In this document: positions 52,050-64,000 of the stretch, one piece after another
Position numbering within the stretch: position 1 is the stretch's first letter
Layout of the letters: each line of letters starts with the position of its first letter
Assembly: GCA_024362935.1 (NCBI GenBank)
Contig: JANCRA010000010.1
Location: 13,198,501-13,262,500, forward strand
Reading direction: 5' to 3'
DNA: 64,000 bases
Source of the DNA: Setophaga petechia
Taxonomy: Eukaryota > Chordata > Aves > Passeriformes > Parulidae
Program-made: the position numbers and the translations under genes
The notes under the pieces: model-generated
Database searches by the model: none
What the model saw: only the letters and a program-made list of their open reading frames with translations
Told to the model about the DNA's origin: nothing

Positions 52050-54720
52050 ACAAAGACACACCTTAACTGCTGGCTTCTCAGATTTATACCAGACCAGGAG
52101 ACGTGACCCAAGACGGATGTTTATTAACCCATCTATACCCAAAAGAAAAAATAGCAGAAGTAGAATATCAGTTCCATATAGTCAGGTCAATCCTCAGCCA
52201 ACCTAAAAAGTTATTTGGCTGAAGGAAGGGTTTATGTTGGAAAATTTTGGGAACCAAGGCAGTTCCTGGCCCAAAATTTCCCTTTTGTCTCTGCTCTGCA
52301 GAGAGAGTCAATACCATTCTATCTCCCACACTGATGCCAAAGAAATATCATGATTGCCTCCTGGCTATTTCAGGGAGGAATGATGATTTTTGGGCAGTGA
52401 CTGCCAGCCTGGAAGAACCCTCCCCAGCCAGGCCAGTGGGGTTAGTGGACTGGAACAGACCTTCTCCAAGCAGCCATGTATAGGGATTGGACATGGCTGT
52501 GCCTGGTAGCAGGACTGAGAGTCTGTTAATATACCTAAAACTCAATTTAGAGTGATATAATTAGGTACAAACCCTGCAGTAGATAGTATTAATGGATGTA
52601 CAAATTAAATTATGATGCACTTCATTTAAGGCATTATAAATAGAGCCATCACTCTCACAAGATGCAGCCCACACCCTGAAAAGGCCAGCACAGGGCAGAG
52701 CATGGTCGCCAACCACAGCCATTGCCAGCCTTGGGTAACCCTTGGAGGCCTGAACTCTCAGCACCCAGACATGGCCACATCAGCAGTGCCACAGAGCAGA
52801 CCCCAAGGCAAGATCTGGCGGATGCTTTCAGGTCATTAAAGCCCATATTTTAATGAGTCATGTCTCCAGAAAAGCAGCACCGTGCAAATTGCACCACCCC
52901 AGGAAATTGTGCTGTTCCCATGCATCACTCTGAGGCATAATTCTCCTCCTGCCACCTTTCTCCAGGGCAGGAGGTAATTTGCACTGCCTCCTCTCAGCAC
53001 TTTACCACTGCCAGACTTGGCTCGCTAAGCAGGAGCAAAGGCAGCTCTTCTGCTGAGCAGGGATCTCCTGCCTCCCCTCCAGGGCTGCAGGGATGTTCCT
53101 GCTTTCCTTTCCTCCTGTCCACAGGCAGCATCCAAATCAGAGCCTGCTCCTGGCAAGAGCTTGTCCCAGTTTGCACTGGTCTCCATCATTGAGATCTGCC
53201 TGCTCTTCCCAGGCATTAAGGCTCCCATAAACTTCCTGGGAGATGGGCCCAGCCTCACACAGTGGACAAACCCTTTGCAGTGTTTTCCAGATTGGATGTC
53301 AAGCCAGCAGCAGAGTCCCAAAGGGAAGTGGAAAGCACTAGGTGGGTATCCAGGCTCAAGGGCAATGGGGTCCATATTTCCTGCTAACATGCAGGAAAAC
53401 CCAACCTTGTCCACCCAGGCAGCTGCAGACTTTAGCCCCAGTCCCCTTTGCTCAGGCTCCTTCTTTGAACAATCTTCAGCATATTGCTATCCCTCCCTAA
53501 ATTTTTTTCCACCTCCATCTCACTCCTACTCCAGACTCACTCCTTTTCCTCTCTTTTCCTTTGGAGAATGGCTGTAATCCTTCATGTACTCCTAATCAGT
53601 GAGATTTATGAGTACAATTCTGTTTTATTTTGATGGTTAATACTAGAACTAATGCTGCTGTCATGTCTCCATAATTAATAACTAGACTAATAATACAAAA
53701 CCAATCTAAGATTCACTTCATTGGTCTTCAGTGTCATTAGTTAGAACTGACATAACCAATTCTAGTTGTCATCCATACTGAGTCACCACTACCACTTCTA
53801 TAAAAACAAAACACGTGGATTGGGACTGTACTGTAGCCCAGACTCTCAGTCCAGCAAGCAATGCTATAGAGGGTCATCTGAGGGCAAAATCCTTCTCATC
53901 TCATTAATATTTTACAGAGCTCCAGCAATACAGTGAGCAGCAGGAAAGCAAGACAGCATGGAGCAATGCAAAAGATTTTGCTGAGATGGGCTCTCAGGGA
54001 CCAGAGATACAACCTGCACGTCCCCTGTGACTGCAGGGGGACTGCACTCAGCTCATTTTGTATTTTCCCACCTGCCAGTATAAAAGGCAACAAGCCACAA
54101 TGAACCACCCAGGTCTTGTAGGCTACTTTTTCATGATTAAGTAATCACAAGATCTCTCTGTTTTGTAAAGATTTCTGCTTTATGGCCTGGCTGTTAATCC
54201 TGTAGATTGCACTCACACTGCTTTCAAAATTTATTCCACTGTCAGGGCAGCAAGCTGCTGTAGTCATTTGAAGGCCAAAATCGCTGCCTCAAAGCACTAA
54301 GGATTTAAGAGGTGAAAAAACCTTCAAAGCATCTCACTAACTACTGTGAGTACTGGGAACACTTCAGTTTCCATTCAGGTAATCACACACTCTTTTCATG
54401 TCCTACTCCCACTTAGTTTCACCTATTGCTTCTCACAAATTATCTGAAGCTGTTTGATTTGAGCCATGATTTGGGTAGAATTTAGGAAGGTTCAACAGTA
54501 ACAATAATATTGCTAAGCTAATGTAAACAATTTACTTGTCCCTCCTTTTCCAATCAGAGTCCTACAGTCAAAGTATAGCTGCTATTAAACGTCTTCCAAA
54601 GCAAACCACGCATGTTTCAGATCAGTCTCAATTTAGCAGTTTTATTTTTGTGTTAAATGATAGGGAACAGCATTAGCACAAGGGTCATTATGTGAGTCAG
54701 CAGCACATGGCAGCTGCCTC
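52050..54720. other. Non-coding tract, no exon recognised
   Basis: The longest frames are 53161-53577 plus (138 codons) and the overlapping 53025-53414 minus (129 codons). Neither translation is recognisable and they are mutual shadows. AT-rich sequence with several ATTA words lies at 53600-53760. Confidence 0.5.
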
Positions 54721-54721
54721 T

Positions 54722-54770
54722 TCCCAACACGACTGAGAACAGCCTCCTGCTGCCCTTCATCCTGGGCAAT
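54722..54770 (+). repeat. 49-bp dispersed repeat, copy 1 (likely source)
   Basis: The segment begins TCCCAACACGACTGAG and ends CATCCTGGGCAAT. It reappears 1.2 kb downstream at 55970-56018 with one difference. Here it is embedded in similarly GC-rich sequence, so this copy is likely the original. Confidence 0.85.
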
Positions 54771-55169
54771 CCTCCTCTTCTTCTGTTCCCGTCTAATCCC
54801 ACCCTGCCTGCAGAGCCATCCTGTGCCCCGTGGAAGAGGGAAGGGCCTGCTCCCTAACCAGCAGCACTATTCAGTATTTCCCTGTGCTGGGACATGTCAA
54901 GTGATTTCAAACAGGATGAAAACCAATACTATTGCCTGGAATTTTTAAAAAGCATGCACATGGTGCATCTGCCACAAACACTAAAGGGAGAGAGGTTTTC
55001 AGCAGGAAGACCCCAAGGAACAAGGGATGCAAAAGCACAGCCCTATTTGCCTATGCCAGGCCACACAAGTCACAGCTGTCAGAGCTGAGAGATTTAAGTT
55101 GACCCAGCCTGCTTTGGTAGGCAACCCTCAGGCAAAACTGAAGGCATTGCTCTCCAGAGCTGGTGCTTG

Positions 55170-55215
55170 GCATTGCTTCTCAAAGCCATCCCAACCTGCT
55201 GCAACATGGTTCCAG
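55170..55215 (-). mobile_element. Doubtful old CR1 internal fragment
   Basis: CTCAAAGCCATCCCAACCTG followed by TTCCAGGAA resembles, in reverse orientation, the CR1 region CTCAAAGCC..ATCCAACCTG...TTCCAGGGA. Flanking similarity is poor, so this is either a very diverged CR1 remnant or chance. Confidence 0.25.
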
Positions 55216-55969
55216 GAAATCACAGGAGCACAGGGGTCTGCTGCAGCACAGAGACACCACAGACACTCCACATCCTTGTTCCACCCTTAGCAAACACCTC
55301 CACACAAGGAGCTGCATCCTGCCTCAACTACAGTTTCACAGGTGAGCCCTTACCTGATCCTTCCCTACCGCATTCTGCTTCACTTGCTGCATAACTCTGA
55401 GTTTCTATGAGGCTGGAGACAGCCCAGCATGCTGCAGTTATTAATCACACCATGCAGCACTGCTGGTAGGCTTTATGTCAGGAAGTCTTCACCTGCTTTA
55501 ACACCAATCAGTGGCACTGACCCCCTCTGCAAGTTTCTGCTGATGCCCTGCCATTTCATTCCCTTCACTTCACTATTTTCCAGCTGTTTCAAAGCCCACA
55601 AGAAGCTTTTAAGAAGACAACACTTAGTGTCTTGCAACTGCTGCATCTCAAGTGAATTATTTGGGCTTTTGGCTTTACTACAAAATAATAAACATGACAA
55701 TAAATCAAGGCAAAAGAGAAAGAGGATAGTGTTGGAGTTTTGCCACCTGTGTGCAGCATCTTACCAGCTTAACTGCAGCTACAGAAATTAAAGTTGGGGA
55801 TTTCAAAATCTTCAAAAAATGAAAGAGCACAGACCTGGCAGAGCAATTAAGGATTTACCAAGCTACTTCCAACCACCCATACTAAGCTAATGCTTATTTC
55901 AAGGGAATGTGGTCTCAGAATTAAAACTGTCAAAGAAAAAAGGCTCAGATAGTTTTTAAAATCTTAAAA

Positions 55970-56018
55970 TCCCAACATGACTGAGAACAGCCTCCTGCTG
56001 CCCTTCATCCTGGGCAAT
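55970..56018 (+). repeat. 49-bp dispersed repeat, copy 2 (likely insertion)
   Basis: The copy matches 54722-54770 at 48 of 49 positions. The single change is CG to TG, as CpG decay would give if copy 1 is ancestral. It sits between AT-rich flanks (CTTAAAA before, TTTAAAAAATTTTAAAAG after), very unlike its own composition. It therefore looks like a short templated insertion at an AT-rich break. Confidence 0.85.
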
Positions 56019-56204
56019 TTTAAAAAATTTTAAAAGTATAGGGTGCATATTTGGCTTTTTGTTTGTTTATCTTTTCTAGGGCCGGAAAACACTAGCTGTC
56101 CAAAAATACCTGTAAAAGAACAAAGAGCTGTAATTGCTGTAGAGACAACAAAACCCACACCAGCCACATAACTAAATTTGAGTGCTTGACAGTGGCCATG
56201 GTAT

Positions 56205-56224
56205 GTTACAGTGGCCACTGTAAC
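56205..56224. repeat. 20-bp perfect palindrome
   Basis: GTTACAGTGGCCACTGTAAC is its own reverse complement over all 20 bases. The half-site word ACAGTGGCCA also occurs just upstream at 56189-56198. A short AAC run follows. It may be a dimer-binding site or simply a local inverted duplication. Confidence 0.9.
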
Positions 56225-59200
56225 AACAACAATATTGGGAACAAGGAACAGACTGTGGCCATTAATCATGGGAAATTATTAAAAATGCCTGAGTAAAATA
56301 TGAATGTATCTGACTCACACATTTTCTTTTCCAGGTCCTTTTCTGCAATCGCCTTAATTTCTCTCACTTGTTTGATAGCAGTTCACAAGATATTCCAGCA
56401 CCTGCAGTGGCCTTCTGGCTTCCAAAGGTTGCTATGTGATCATAATAGCACAGATTAAATAGTAAGCCCCCCTAGGTAGGGTGAAAGCCGCAGCCCTGGA
56501 AAAGTGGGGTGGCAGATTTGGTGACATTTGGGGACTGATATGTAATCCCTGGCACTCACAGACACCCAAACATTGGCTGCAGCCAAGCCCAGAAACATGT
56601 AGTAGATGCTTTTCTACTGGAAAGGAAAGTGGAGAGACGAAACTAGAACTGCTACAGCTAAACTCTGTTTTGTGGAAGTTTGAATTGCACACACAACTCT
56701 GTTTTGTGGAAGTTTGAATTGCTGCACAATTGGTTCCTTCAGCACTCCCATGTTATAGCTCCTCCGAAATTTTATTTTGGTTTAGCAAAAAAATCTGGAA
56801 AGGTGACAACTCTGATCCTGTGCCAAACGTAGGCTGGCAGACAGCTGACAGAGAAAGTAAGTTCAGGGAAAAGTGGAGTTTTTCAGGAGAATAAAGTATC
56901 ACAGGTGGCTCAGTAGCATCTGAGTCTCAAGAGACTGACCCTGGAACCATGGTTTCTAAGTGGAGGATGATCTCACAGAGGCAGAAAAACACACATTGGT
57001 CCAAACTTCTGCTTTTACATCAAATCCTGAGGCTCATAAGTAAAGGACTAGAAAGACAAAACAGTACTGAGAGAGATAACTCAGAAGGAGCAAGGAAAGA
57101 CTAGTTATACACATGGCTTTTAAAACAGAATGGCTGGAGAAACATTGGTGGAATGAAACTGGAAGCTGCCTTGCCAGTCTGAAATCAGCCCTAGGGTGTC
57201 ATGCAGAAAGAGGCATTAACTGACAAGGAGTTTGATTATGAGATGTGGGACTTGGTCCAAACCCTGGTGAAACAGGGCCTGTCTTCAGTGGGCAGTTCCA
57301 ATGGAGGAGGAGGATTCAGCAGCTCCGAAGAACTAGGAAGATATTTTCTCTGCAGCAGCCCAAAGGTGCACTGACAGTGCAAGATATTTCAGTGGGATGA
57401 GGTGGGCACAGTTTGCCCTCCTGTTCTGCAGACACCACCACACCTCACTGGGGGCTCTGAGCTCAGTGCCTCACAAGGGACTCACACTGACAAATGTTGG
57501 TATTATTTCCCAGATCAGAAAGCAGAGTCAGGTATGACTGTGAATAATCATCTTCCCAAAACCTACTTGCAATCACTGCAGTTGAAATAGCCCTGGCTGT
57601 CTTGCTGTAATCAAGAAAAGGAGGCACAGGCAGCCTGCTGCAAACAGACAATAGCTGAGGCTGCAAGGACCTCTGGCCAGATCATGGAGAGACCTCAGAG
57701 CTGCCAACTGGCTCCAAAACACCCTTCCGTTTCTTGGTAGGGGATCCATGATTTGCCATTAGGAGAGGTGCATGGCATTGTTCAGGACTATACAAGATGA
57801 TGGGCCACACCACATGGTGCCAAACCAAACTCTTGAAATCAGCAGGACTTTGACCTCAAGCACCCAGCTAAAAACAGGGATACGAGCATGTGCACCATCG
57901 AGTTGCTCTGAAAACTCAAATACATTCAAGCACTCAGATGACACAGTAATCAGGGCTATAATACAAGGATCCAAGCTTATTTAGGAGGAAAACCAATGTC
58001 ATTCTCTCTTTCAAATGAAGGGCTCCTATGGCCAGGGGTCTGCCTTGAGGAGAGCTGCAAGAAAAAAGCTGTTCCCAAGTTTCTCACTGCCTTCCTTCCC
58101 TTCCTTTAGCTTCCACCCAGGATCTCAGCTCAAGTGCCAGAGCATCCTGGCTGGCTCATCGCTCCCTGTTAATTGCAGGATCTGCTGACCCTTGAAGCTG
58201 CCATAGCCAGTGAGAAGCAGCCAGCTCACTGCTCCTCCCAAATCTCACCACCTTCTTAATGTCCTCAGGAGACGCCATTTGGAAGTGAAGCCATGGGCTC
58301 ACTACAGCTGTTCAGAGACTCTGCTCTCCCACCGAGCTTCTGAGGGAATCGAAACAAAATGCTCTGAAAAGATGGCACTGCCAAGCAAAGCTATTCACAG
58401 TGGTGCTTCTGGCACAAGATGCTGAGTTCCCTTGCCAGCACCTTAGACAGTTAATAAACAAAAGGAATGACACTTCTGGACCCAAGTTCCCTCTTCCATT
58501 TATTTCTTTCTCCAGTGCCTAACCCAGATCAAGCCTAAACATCAGTGTGATTTCCACTTGTTCTCTACCATCAATCTTCCTTTGTTTCCACACTGAAGTC
58601 ATGCAGCAAAATAGTTAAGAAGGGACATTTCCATACCACATTCTGTCAGTACAGATTATTTCAGTCCCCTAAGCTCCTTGGGGGTGTAATTTGCAGGAAG
58701 CCCAAATGAGGCAGACGTCTAAAGCCACAGGCTTGTGGAAGCAGGTATTACTAAAGCCTGTCACCAGCAGCAAAGTTTAGCATATTCTCCCCAGACATTT
58801 AGGTTCAGTTCTGTAATCACTAAGATACACTCAGGTGAAGTTGAAGTTCTTATTGAAAAATAATCACTGCACAGCAGCTCCAAACAAACAAGAGCTCTTG
58901 CTAAAGAACTTTGTGACAGTAAAAACTCCCTGGATTCTATCAGGACTAGCCTTCATCTCTGTGGCTTCCTCTGTTGCCCCAGAGAAGTTTCTTGCATTTT
59001 CCAATACCTGCTAAATCTGTCTGCTTGCAAGGGGCTGGCAGCCCAAAAAACACACTTGATACCAGAACTTCAAGTTGGAAATAAAGGAAAAGACAAAGAC
59101 AAGCTTGGGAATGGGAACAGGAATGAGGAAATGGATGAGTAGAGAGAGGAGGAGCAGAAATAAAGGAGATTTCTGTTTAAATGAGTGCTTTTCCAAAGGA

Positions 59201-60225
59201 CTGACAGGCTTTAAGAGAACTTTGATAGAAGCAGCTCCATTTTCATGAAGGCGCAGGGGAGCCTTGCTACTGGCTGGCTCTGCTGTGTTTCTCCAAGGTT
59301 TTCATGTCCCCAGGAGCCACAACATAGATCATGTTCAGAAACCAGCTAGTTTAGGGGTCTGCCAGGAAAAGTTCAACATGGAAAAGAGAGGAGGGATGGA
59401 TGAATATCAGGCTGTGCAAGGTGTCTGGACCAAATGGCAGGAGGCCAAACAAGAAAGGCATGCAGTTTTGTTTTCAGGTGCTACAGACACACAGCACAAC
59501 GGCCAAGCAGCCTGCTCAGCCCTGTCTGACACTTGCAAGTTCATTCCTGGCTGGAAGCACAGGGATCCATGGAGCTGCAGAGGCTGCAAGCTCCAGTAAC
59601 TGCAAATTTGACTTCATGTGAGTTCTCTCACTCTCCTGCCACCTCCCCCTGTGAAACTCAAATGAAACTGATGAGAATAATGCCAAGTTCAGTTCCCACA
59701 GAAATACCAGACAGCAATCTATTCTCCTGGAAATATATTTCAGTGTTTTCATAAGGAATACACTAAAATTTCAACTTCCTAGGAAAACTTTTAAGTTTAA
59801 ATGTATTCTGATTTAGAATTCATTTTTGTCCCACAAACCTCAAGAATGATTATGGAAATCAGTTTTTCAGTGAACTTTAATGTAAATAAGCAAATGCAGT
59901 ATCTCCAAAAAAGCCCCAAATCTCACTTATTTTCATCAAAACTACCCATAGCAATGACCACTGCAGGAAACAGGAAGTGCTTCATCTGTTTCAAGGGAAT
60001 CTGAAGAATGGCCTTGTCCTAATGAAGGAGAAAGCTCTAAACTTCTGGATAAAAAGAATAGAAGTCCATGGCAGTTGAGACTCATTATCACCAACCAACA
60101 ATCCCAAATGGTGTATTTCAAGGTTTCTGGCTGACTCAGCTGTCAAAACCTGCCATCCTAATCAATGCTTTTAAGAGCACTTACACACAGTGGGGCTTCA
60201 TCTAAGTCAACAGTCCAGCTCCTGG
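56225..60225. other. Non-coding tract with one short tandem duplication
   Basis: Apart from the 34-bp duplication at 56661-56722, no structure was recognised. Frames such as 59264-59599 plus (111 codons) overlap others and match no family I know. Confidence 0.5.
56661..56722 (+). repeat. 34-bp tandem duplication
   Basis: The word AACTCTGTTTTGTGGAAG, continuing TTTGAATTGC, begins at 56661 and again at 56695, a 34-bp period. The second copy is incomplete (28 bp), diverging after TTTGAATTGC. Identity over the shared part is essentially complete, so the event is recent. Confidence 0.92.
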
Positions 60226-60227
60226 CA

Positions 60228-60279
60228 AATAAATAGAACCATCCAGGATGTAAAAAAAAAAAAAAAAAGAAAAAAAAAA
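60228..60279 (+). other. AATAAA followed by A-rich tail (possible retroposed transcript end)
   Basis: An AATAAA hexamer at 60228-60233 is followed 18 nt later by an almost pure A tract at 60252-60279, broken by one G. This spacing is what a polyadenylated mRNA 3' end inserted as a retrocopy would show. No parent gene was recognised upstream and no target-site duplication was found by eye, so a plain A-rich microsatellite is equally possible. Confidence 0.3.
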
Positions 60280-63200
60280 CCCACAGTATTATGTAAAGAA
60301 AGATGTGTTGGGTGAGTAAGACCTACACATGGAAATACTGTTTCCAAAAAATTCATCCACTGGAAATTATTCTGGAAGAGAACGGAGGAGTAGAGACAGA
60401 TAAGTGAAGAGGGACAAAGAAATATTCATAAGTTTGGGGTGAATCCAAAAACTAATTTAACAGATGAGAGATTCCAAGGGAAAAATTGAAAATGCAAAAG
60501 GAATAGCATTCAAAATGGCTTTTTTATATTATTATTAGAGGGTTCAGAAAACAAATGCAGCATAATGATTTACCTGAGAGTAGAAGGTGTTTCTTCTACT
60601 TTTTTGGTGGCTAAAAGTCTTATGTAAACAGTTTGAAACTGACAAACCTCATCTATCATGGGAAGAGGAGGATGTTCTTGTACCTCTCTGTTACACAAGC
60701 CACCAACACATGCCAGGAAACGAGAGGGCTCCTGTTCCCTCATGGAGGGAGCAAAGCCAGCTCCTGCTGCCAAGCCACCTTTCTTTGCCTTGGACACAAC
60801 ACCTCCATTTGCTGTGCCCTTCTCCAAAACAGATGTGCAACATAGAGGGGCCTCCTCAAGCCATGTTTATTAAACACCAGCCAAATAATTTAAAATACCT
60901 CAGCTGAAAATTGCTCTGTGAGTTGCTGGGGATGGCAGTGCTGTCCCTGGCTGCAACCCCTGACCAAAGCTGATGGACAGAGCCCTGGGAGACACCATGA
61001 GGAATCTGTGAGCCCAACACCCTCCCCATTGCAGCACAGCATGACAGCCCCACGCCTCCTTCCTGTGCTACCAGCAAGGCATTAATTCCTCATGGAACAA
61101 CAAGCTTATCAAGTAATCATGACAAAAAACATTAATGACCTTGCCTTTACTCATGCCAAGACATTCTTGATGTGTATAACCACTGCGAGCAATCAACGCA
61201 GGGAAAAACACAAGAAAGAAAACCCCAGTCAAGTGAATATCACTCTGTTATTCCAGAAACTCTGACAGCATCCCATTATGTCAGACTGCATTGGATAAGG
61301 TCATATAATCCATCATAACCTGACTTAATGAGGCAATTAAAAACAAATGCATTTCATGGGCAAACTGCTTGCTATGCAGGCTTTTTCTTATTCCACTTGG
61401 CTTCACAATTTCTTAGGGGTGAAGAGTCCAAGACAAACTAAAAGGAGTAAAGGAGCTATTTATTTAACTTCCTTTCAAGTACATAAAGCATAAAAGTGAT
61501 ACTCCCCTTCAAACCACAGCTAAGTAGCTATATACCTGAGGTGGGTGATACCAGAAAGGTTTCCTCAGAGCTGAACAGATCAAAAACACACAACAAAGGC
61601 ATTTTGGTTTTGTTGATTTTGGGTTTTTTTTAACATAACATAAGGGCAGGATGACAGCTAGGCTCTGCAGAAGGATTGAAACAGGACAGCAAATTCCAAA
61701 AGCATCACCACAGATTGGTACTGCAAACCCACACAATTCTCTGTCCACATCAGGAGTATCCCAACAGGAAGCCATGGCATGTCTGGAAATGCAGGGGTTT
61801 GTTATTTTTTTCTTCAGTAAGAGTAGCAAAGGAGGCTCCTCACTTCTACAAAGGTTGCTCCTGCACCTACCTGCTATAGAAGACACAGCTCCAGCTAGAA
61901 GCAGTTTGGCTGCTTGGATCCAGAGAACATCTTCCCTTCATGTACCACCCCTGTGTGTTCATCAGCAGGTAATCTATTTTCTTGTAATGGATTATTAGTC
62001 AGTGCAGGAGAAAAGGCAGTAAACTGTTTGGGTTGATCACCTGGGGTTCATTGTGCTTTTCCTCTTCTTTTTCCTTAGAAAAAGCCCACATGTTGGATCC
62101 TGCTCCTTTGCCTCACACTGGACTCAAGCAGAGAACCCCTCACTGCTTGTGACTTTTGGATAAACACAAACAGCAGCACAAGTGCTCAGCTTATCCAACT
62201 GAACACAAGTCATGTTTCAATTACAAGGGGAAGATTTGACTGGTCACTGAGGAAGGTGCAGCCCCTGGATTTATCCATCACGTCAGGGGGGCACACCAGC
62301 AGAAAAGCTCCTGAAGCACAGGTACCCCTTTCTGCACTGTAATCACTGGTGAGCACTCCCAGCTGATTTCCTGGGTCATCCACTGCTATCAGAGGTGACA
62401 CTAATGCACTGAAACTCATTGGAGAGATCCCCACCTTCTTCCTCTTCCTCAGCAGCTTGAAAGGAGCAAACCTGGCACTTCCAGCAGCCAGTGCAACACA
62501 GATATAGACTCCAAAGTGACCCCAGGGCATGTACAGTATTCATATATGTACATATGGACACCACAGGTCACACAAACAGGGGCTACACAGCCACAAAAAA
62601 GTGCCACTCCCCAGAAGGTGAATTGGACAACTCTGCTGATACAGCAAGGAACAAATTATTTTGCTCTTTAAAAGCTGAGACATCTTCTACATTTGCTACT
62701 AGCCCTGGTCATTTTTTCTTTCAAAATCTGAGGCTTCCCAGGCACTTGACTGGCCAGACCCAGGTTCAACAAAAGGGGCTGCTTTGGCATCCAGTGCTTC
62801 ACAACACATGAAGGACACTTTTGGTGGGGAAAGAGATGGATTTGCTCATCCTGCAGAAAAGTCAAGCAGCTTGTAGCAATTTGAAAAAAATGAAGCTTAG
62901 TTCACCATGATCAGGGAGACAGAGATGAAATGGAAGTTTCACTCCCCTCCTGCAGCCAGACCAAGGCACAGTTGCACATGCAGTACACAGGGACTATTAG
63001 CAGAACAAACTGTAGAATAAATGTATTCCTTTTCCTAGCAAAGTAGTTACTGCATTTATCTTGCCAAAAAAAAAAAGAAAGAAAGAAAAAAAAGAAAGAC
63101 AACTACAAAACTTCAAATGAGCAAGAATTCCTGAGTCCTCAAATATGCTCATAGTTATTGAATTGGGTGACCTGAAAACCACCTCTCACTCAATGGAGAA

Positions 63201-64000
63201 ATGGGATTTTTATAAATACATGTATCAGCAAATGAATATTTAATGTTTTCTGTGTATATCAATGTTCAGGGTCTGCAATATTTAAGCTATCAGACTTGTC
63301 AGAAAATGTAGTAGCCACAAGATAATTACATCTCTGGGGTATTTTTATGCATAAAGGGCAGTCAAGCACTTGTATTATCTCAAGATTATGTCACAATTAC
63401 AACAAAATACAGAAATAAGTTATAGCCAGTAAAAAAAATCCTACAGGATGACCACTTTATAGCCTTCTTGGTTCAAAATAATAATACACTGCTTCATTAT
63501 CGAAAATAATTATACCACTGTTGTCATTGAAACAGACACAATATTTGCATTAGAAGCTGCTTTCCACAGTAAAATACATTACTTAACAAACAAGAAATTC
63601 TCAGCCTAAAACATGTTTTCTCCTGCTTATCCCCAAATTTAGAGCCAATTGTACTTCTAGTCAGAAGGAAACCATTTCTAAAGTGTTCCTCTTTGTCCTT
63701 TCTGATATTTCTGAATAAAAATAAACATCCCCTGTCAGCAAAATGCTAACATATGGGCTTTAGGAAGAATTCAGCCATACTAAAGTCCTTTGATGAATCA
63801 GGACCTAAGACTTTTTTAGATATCATAAGCCTAATTCTACCCTCTCCTTTTATGCCAATGTCAGTCTAGACTAACCTCATTCCCTTTAAGACAGCTAAAT
63901 CCAGACTGACATCAGCACGGTCAGACCCAGCCTCCTGCTCTTCTAAAGGATTTCTCACTGCAAAACCTAAATAAATTTTTTTGAAATGGCAAATATCTCC
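60280..64000. other. Non-coding tract, no exon recognised
   Basis: Overlapping anonymous frames occur near 60587-60907 and 61509-61998 on opposite strands. A motif-rich patch at 61085-61350 (GACTTAATGAGGCAATTA, AAAACAAATGCAT) resembles enhancer DNA but is unproven. A-rich/GAAA simple sequence lies at 63066-63098. Confidence 0.5.
63066..63098. repeat. A-rich/GAAA simple repeat
   Basis: An A run passes into a few GAAA units. No AATAAA lies at the expected distance upstream, so I do not treat it as a retrocopy tail. Confidence 0.8.

Noticed and set aside
53025..53577. Opposed frames of 129 and 138 codons
   Set aside because: Mutual shadows without recognisable motif.
56030..56269. Hydrophobic 79-codon minus frame resembling membrane segments
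   Set aside because: It spans the AAC run and the 20-bp palindrome, which create the valine/threonine-rich stretch; no family recognised.
63066..63098. A-rich tract as a retrocopy tail
   Set aside because: No AATAAA at the usual distance; it grades into GAAA repeats, so simple sequence is the better reading.
1..64000. CRISPR arrays, operons, phage or bacterial genes
   Set aside because: No spaced direct repeats, no dense co-directional coding; composition and CR1 indicate a vertebrate nuclear genome.

Overview
This is non-coding vertebrate nuclear DNA, most likely from a bird. The best taxonomic marker is a clean CR1-type LINE 3' end at 51966-52049 that runs into the short ATTCTATG-like tail typical of avian CR1. 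A second, shorter CR1-like tail lies on the minus strand near 6507-6545. Interspersed repeats are otherwise very sparse, as expected for an avian genome. I saw no prokaryotic operon, CRISPR array, rRNA or tRNA gene, and no viral or endogenous-retroviral coding sequence. No long open frame looks like a known protein, so the window reads as intron and/or intergenic DNA of a large gene or gene-poor region.

The strongest gene-like element is a CpG-rich patch at about 37690-37860. On the minus strand it has the form of an (alternative) first exon: a GC-rich leader, a minimal ATG-TGA upstream ORF, a well-placed ATG, an 18-codon basic peptide (MFAVSLKCRLGVVRRRSK) and a good splice donor (AAAG|GTATGG), ending in phase 1. 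A weaker minus-strand candidate lies at 50712-50841: a good acceptor followed by a very basic open frame that also reaches a GT donor in phase 1. If both are real, they may be alternative 5' exons of one minus-strand gene whose downstream exons lie below position 37000 or outside the window. I do not recognise the gene.

Region by region: 1-1540 is ordinary non-coding DNA. From 1541 to 2612 there is a GC-rich block holding a 22-bp minisatellite (five units) and a very regular 20-bp minisatellite (about 32 units, partly arranged as a 40-bp higher-order repeat). From 2613 to 37640 it is non-coding, with scattered microsatellites, old CR1 traces, a CpG cluster at 14290-14460, an AT-rich tract at 21440-22330 and several clusters of homeodomain-type TAATTA motifs that look like candidate enhancers. 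From 37870 to 64000 it is again non-coding, with an inverted repeat, a recent 112-bp duplication (43585-43852), the CR1 tail, a 49-bp sequence duplicated 1.2 kb away into AT-rich DNA (54722 and 55970), a 20-bp perfect palindrome and an A-tail preceded by AATAAA that may mark a retroposed transcript.

I found no new multi-gene system. The most useful leads are the candidate first exon with its start-stop uORF, the repeated composite homeodomain site at 18569-18618, the 49-bp templated insertion and the two-tier minisatellite. All calls were made by eye without alignment or database search.
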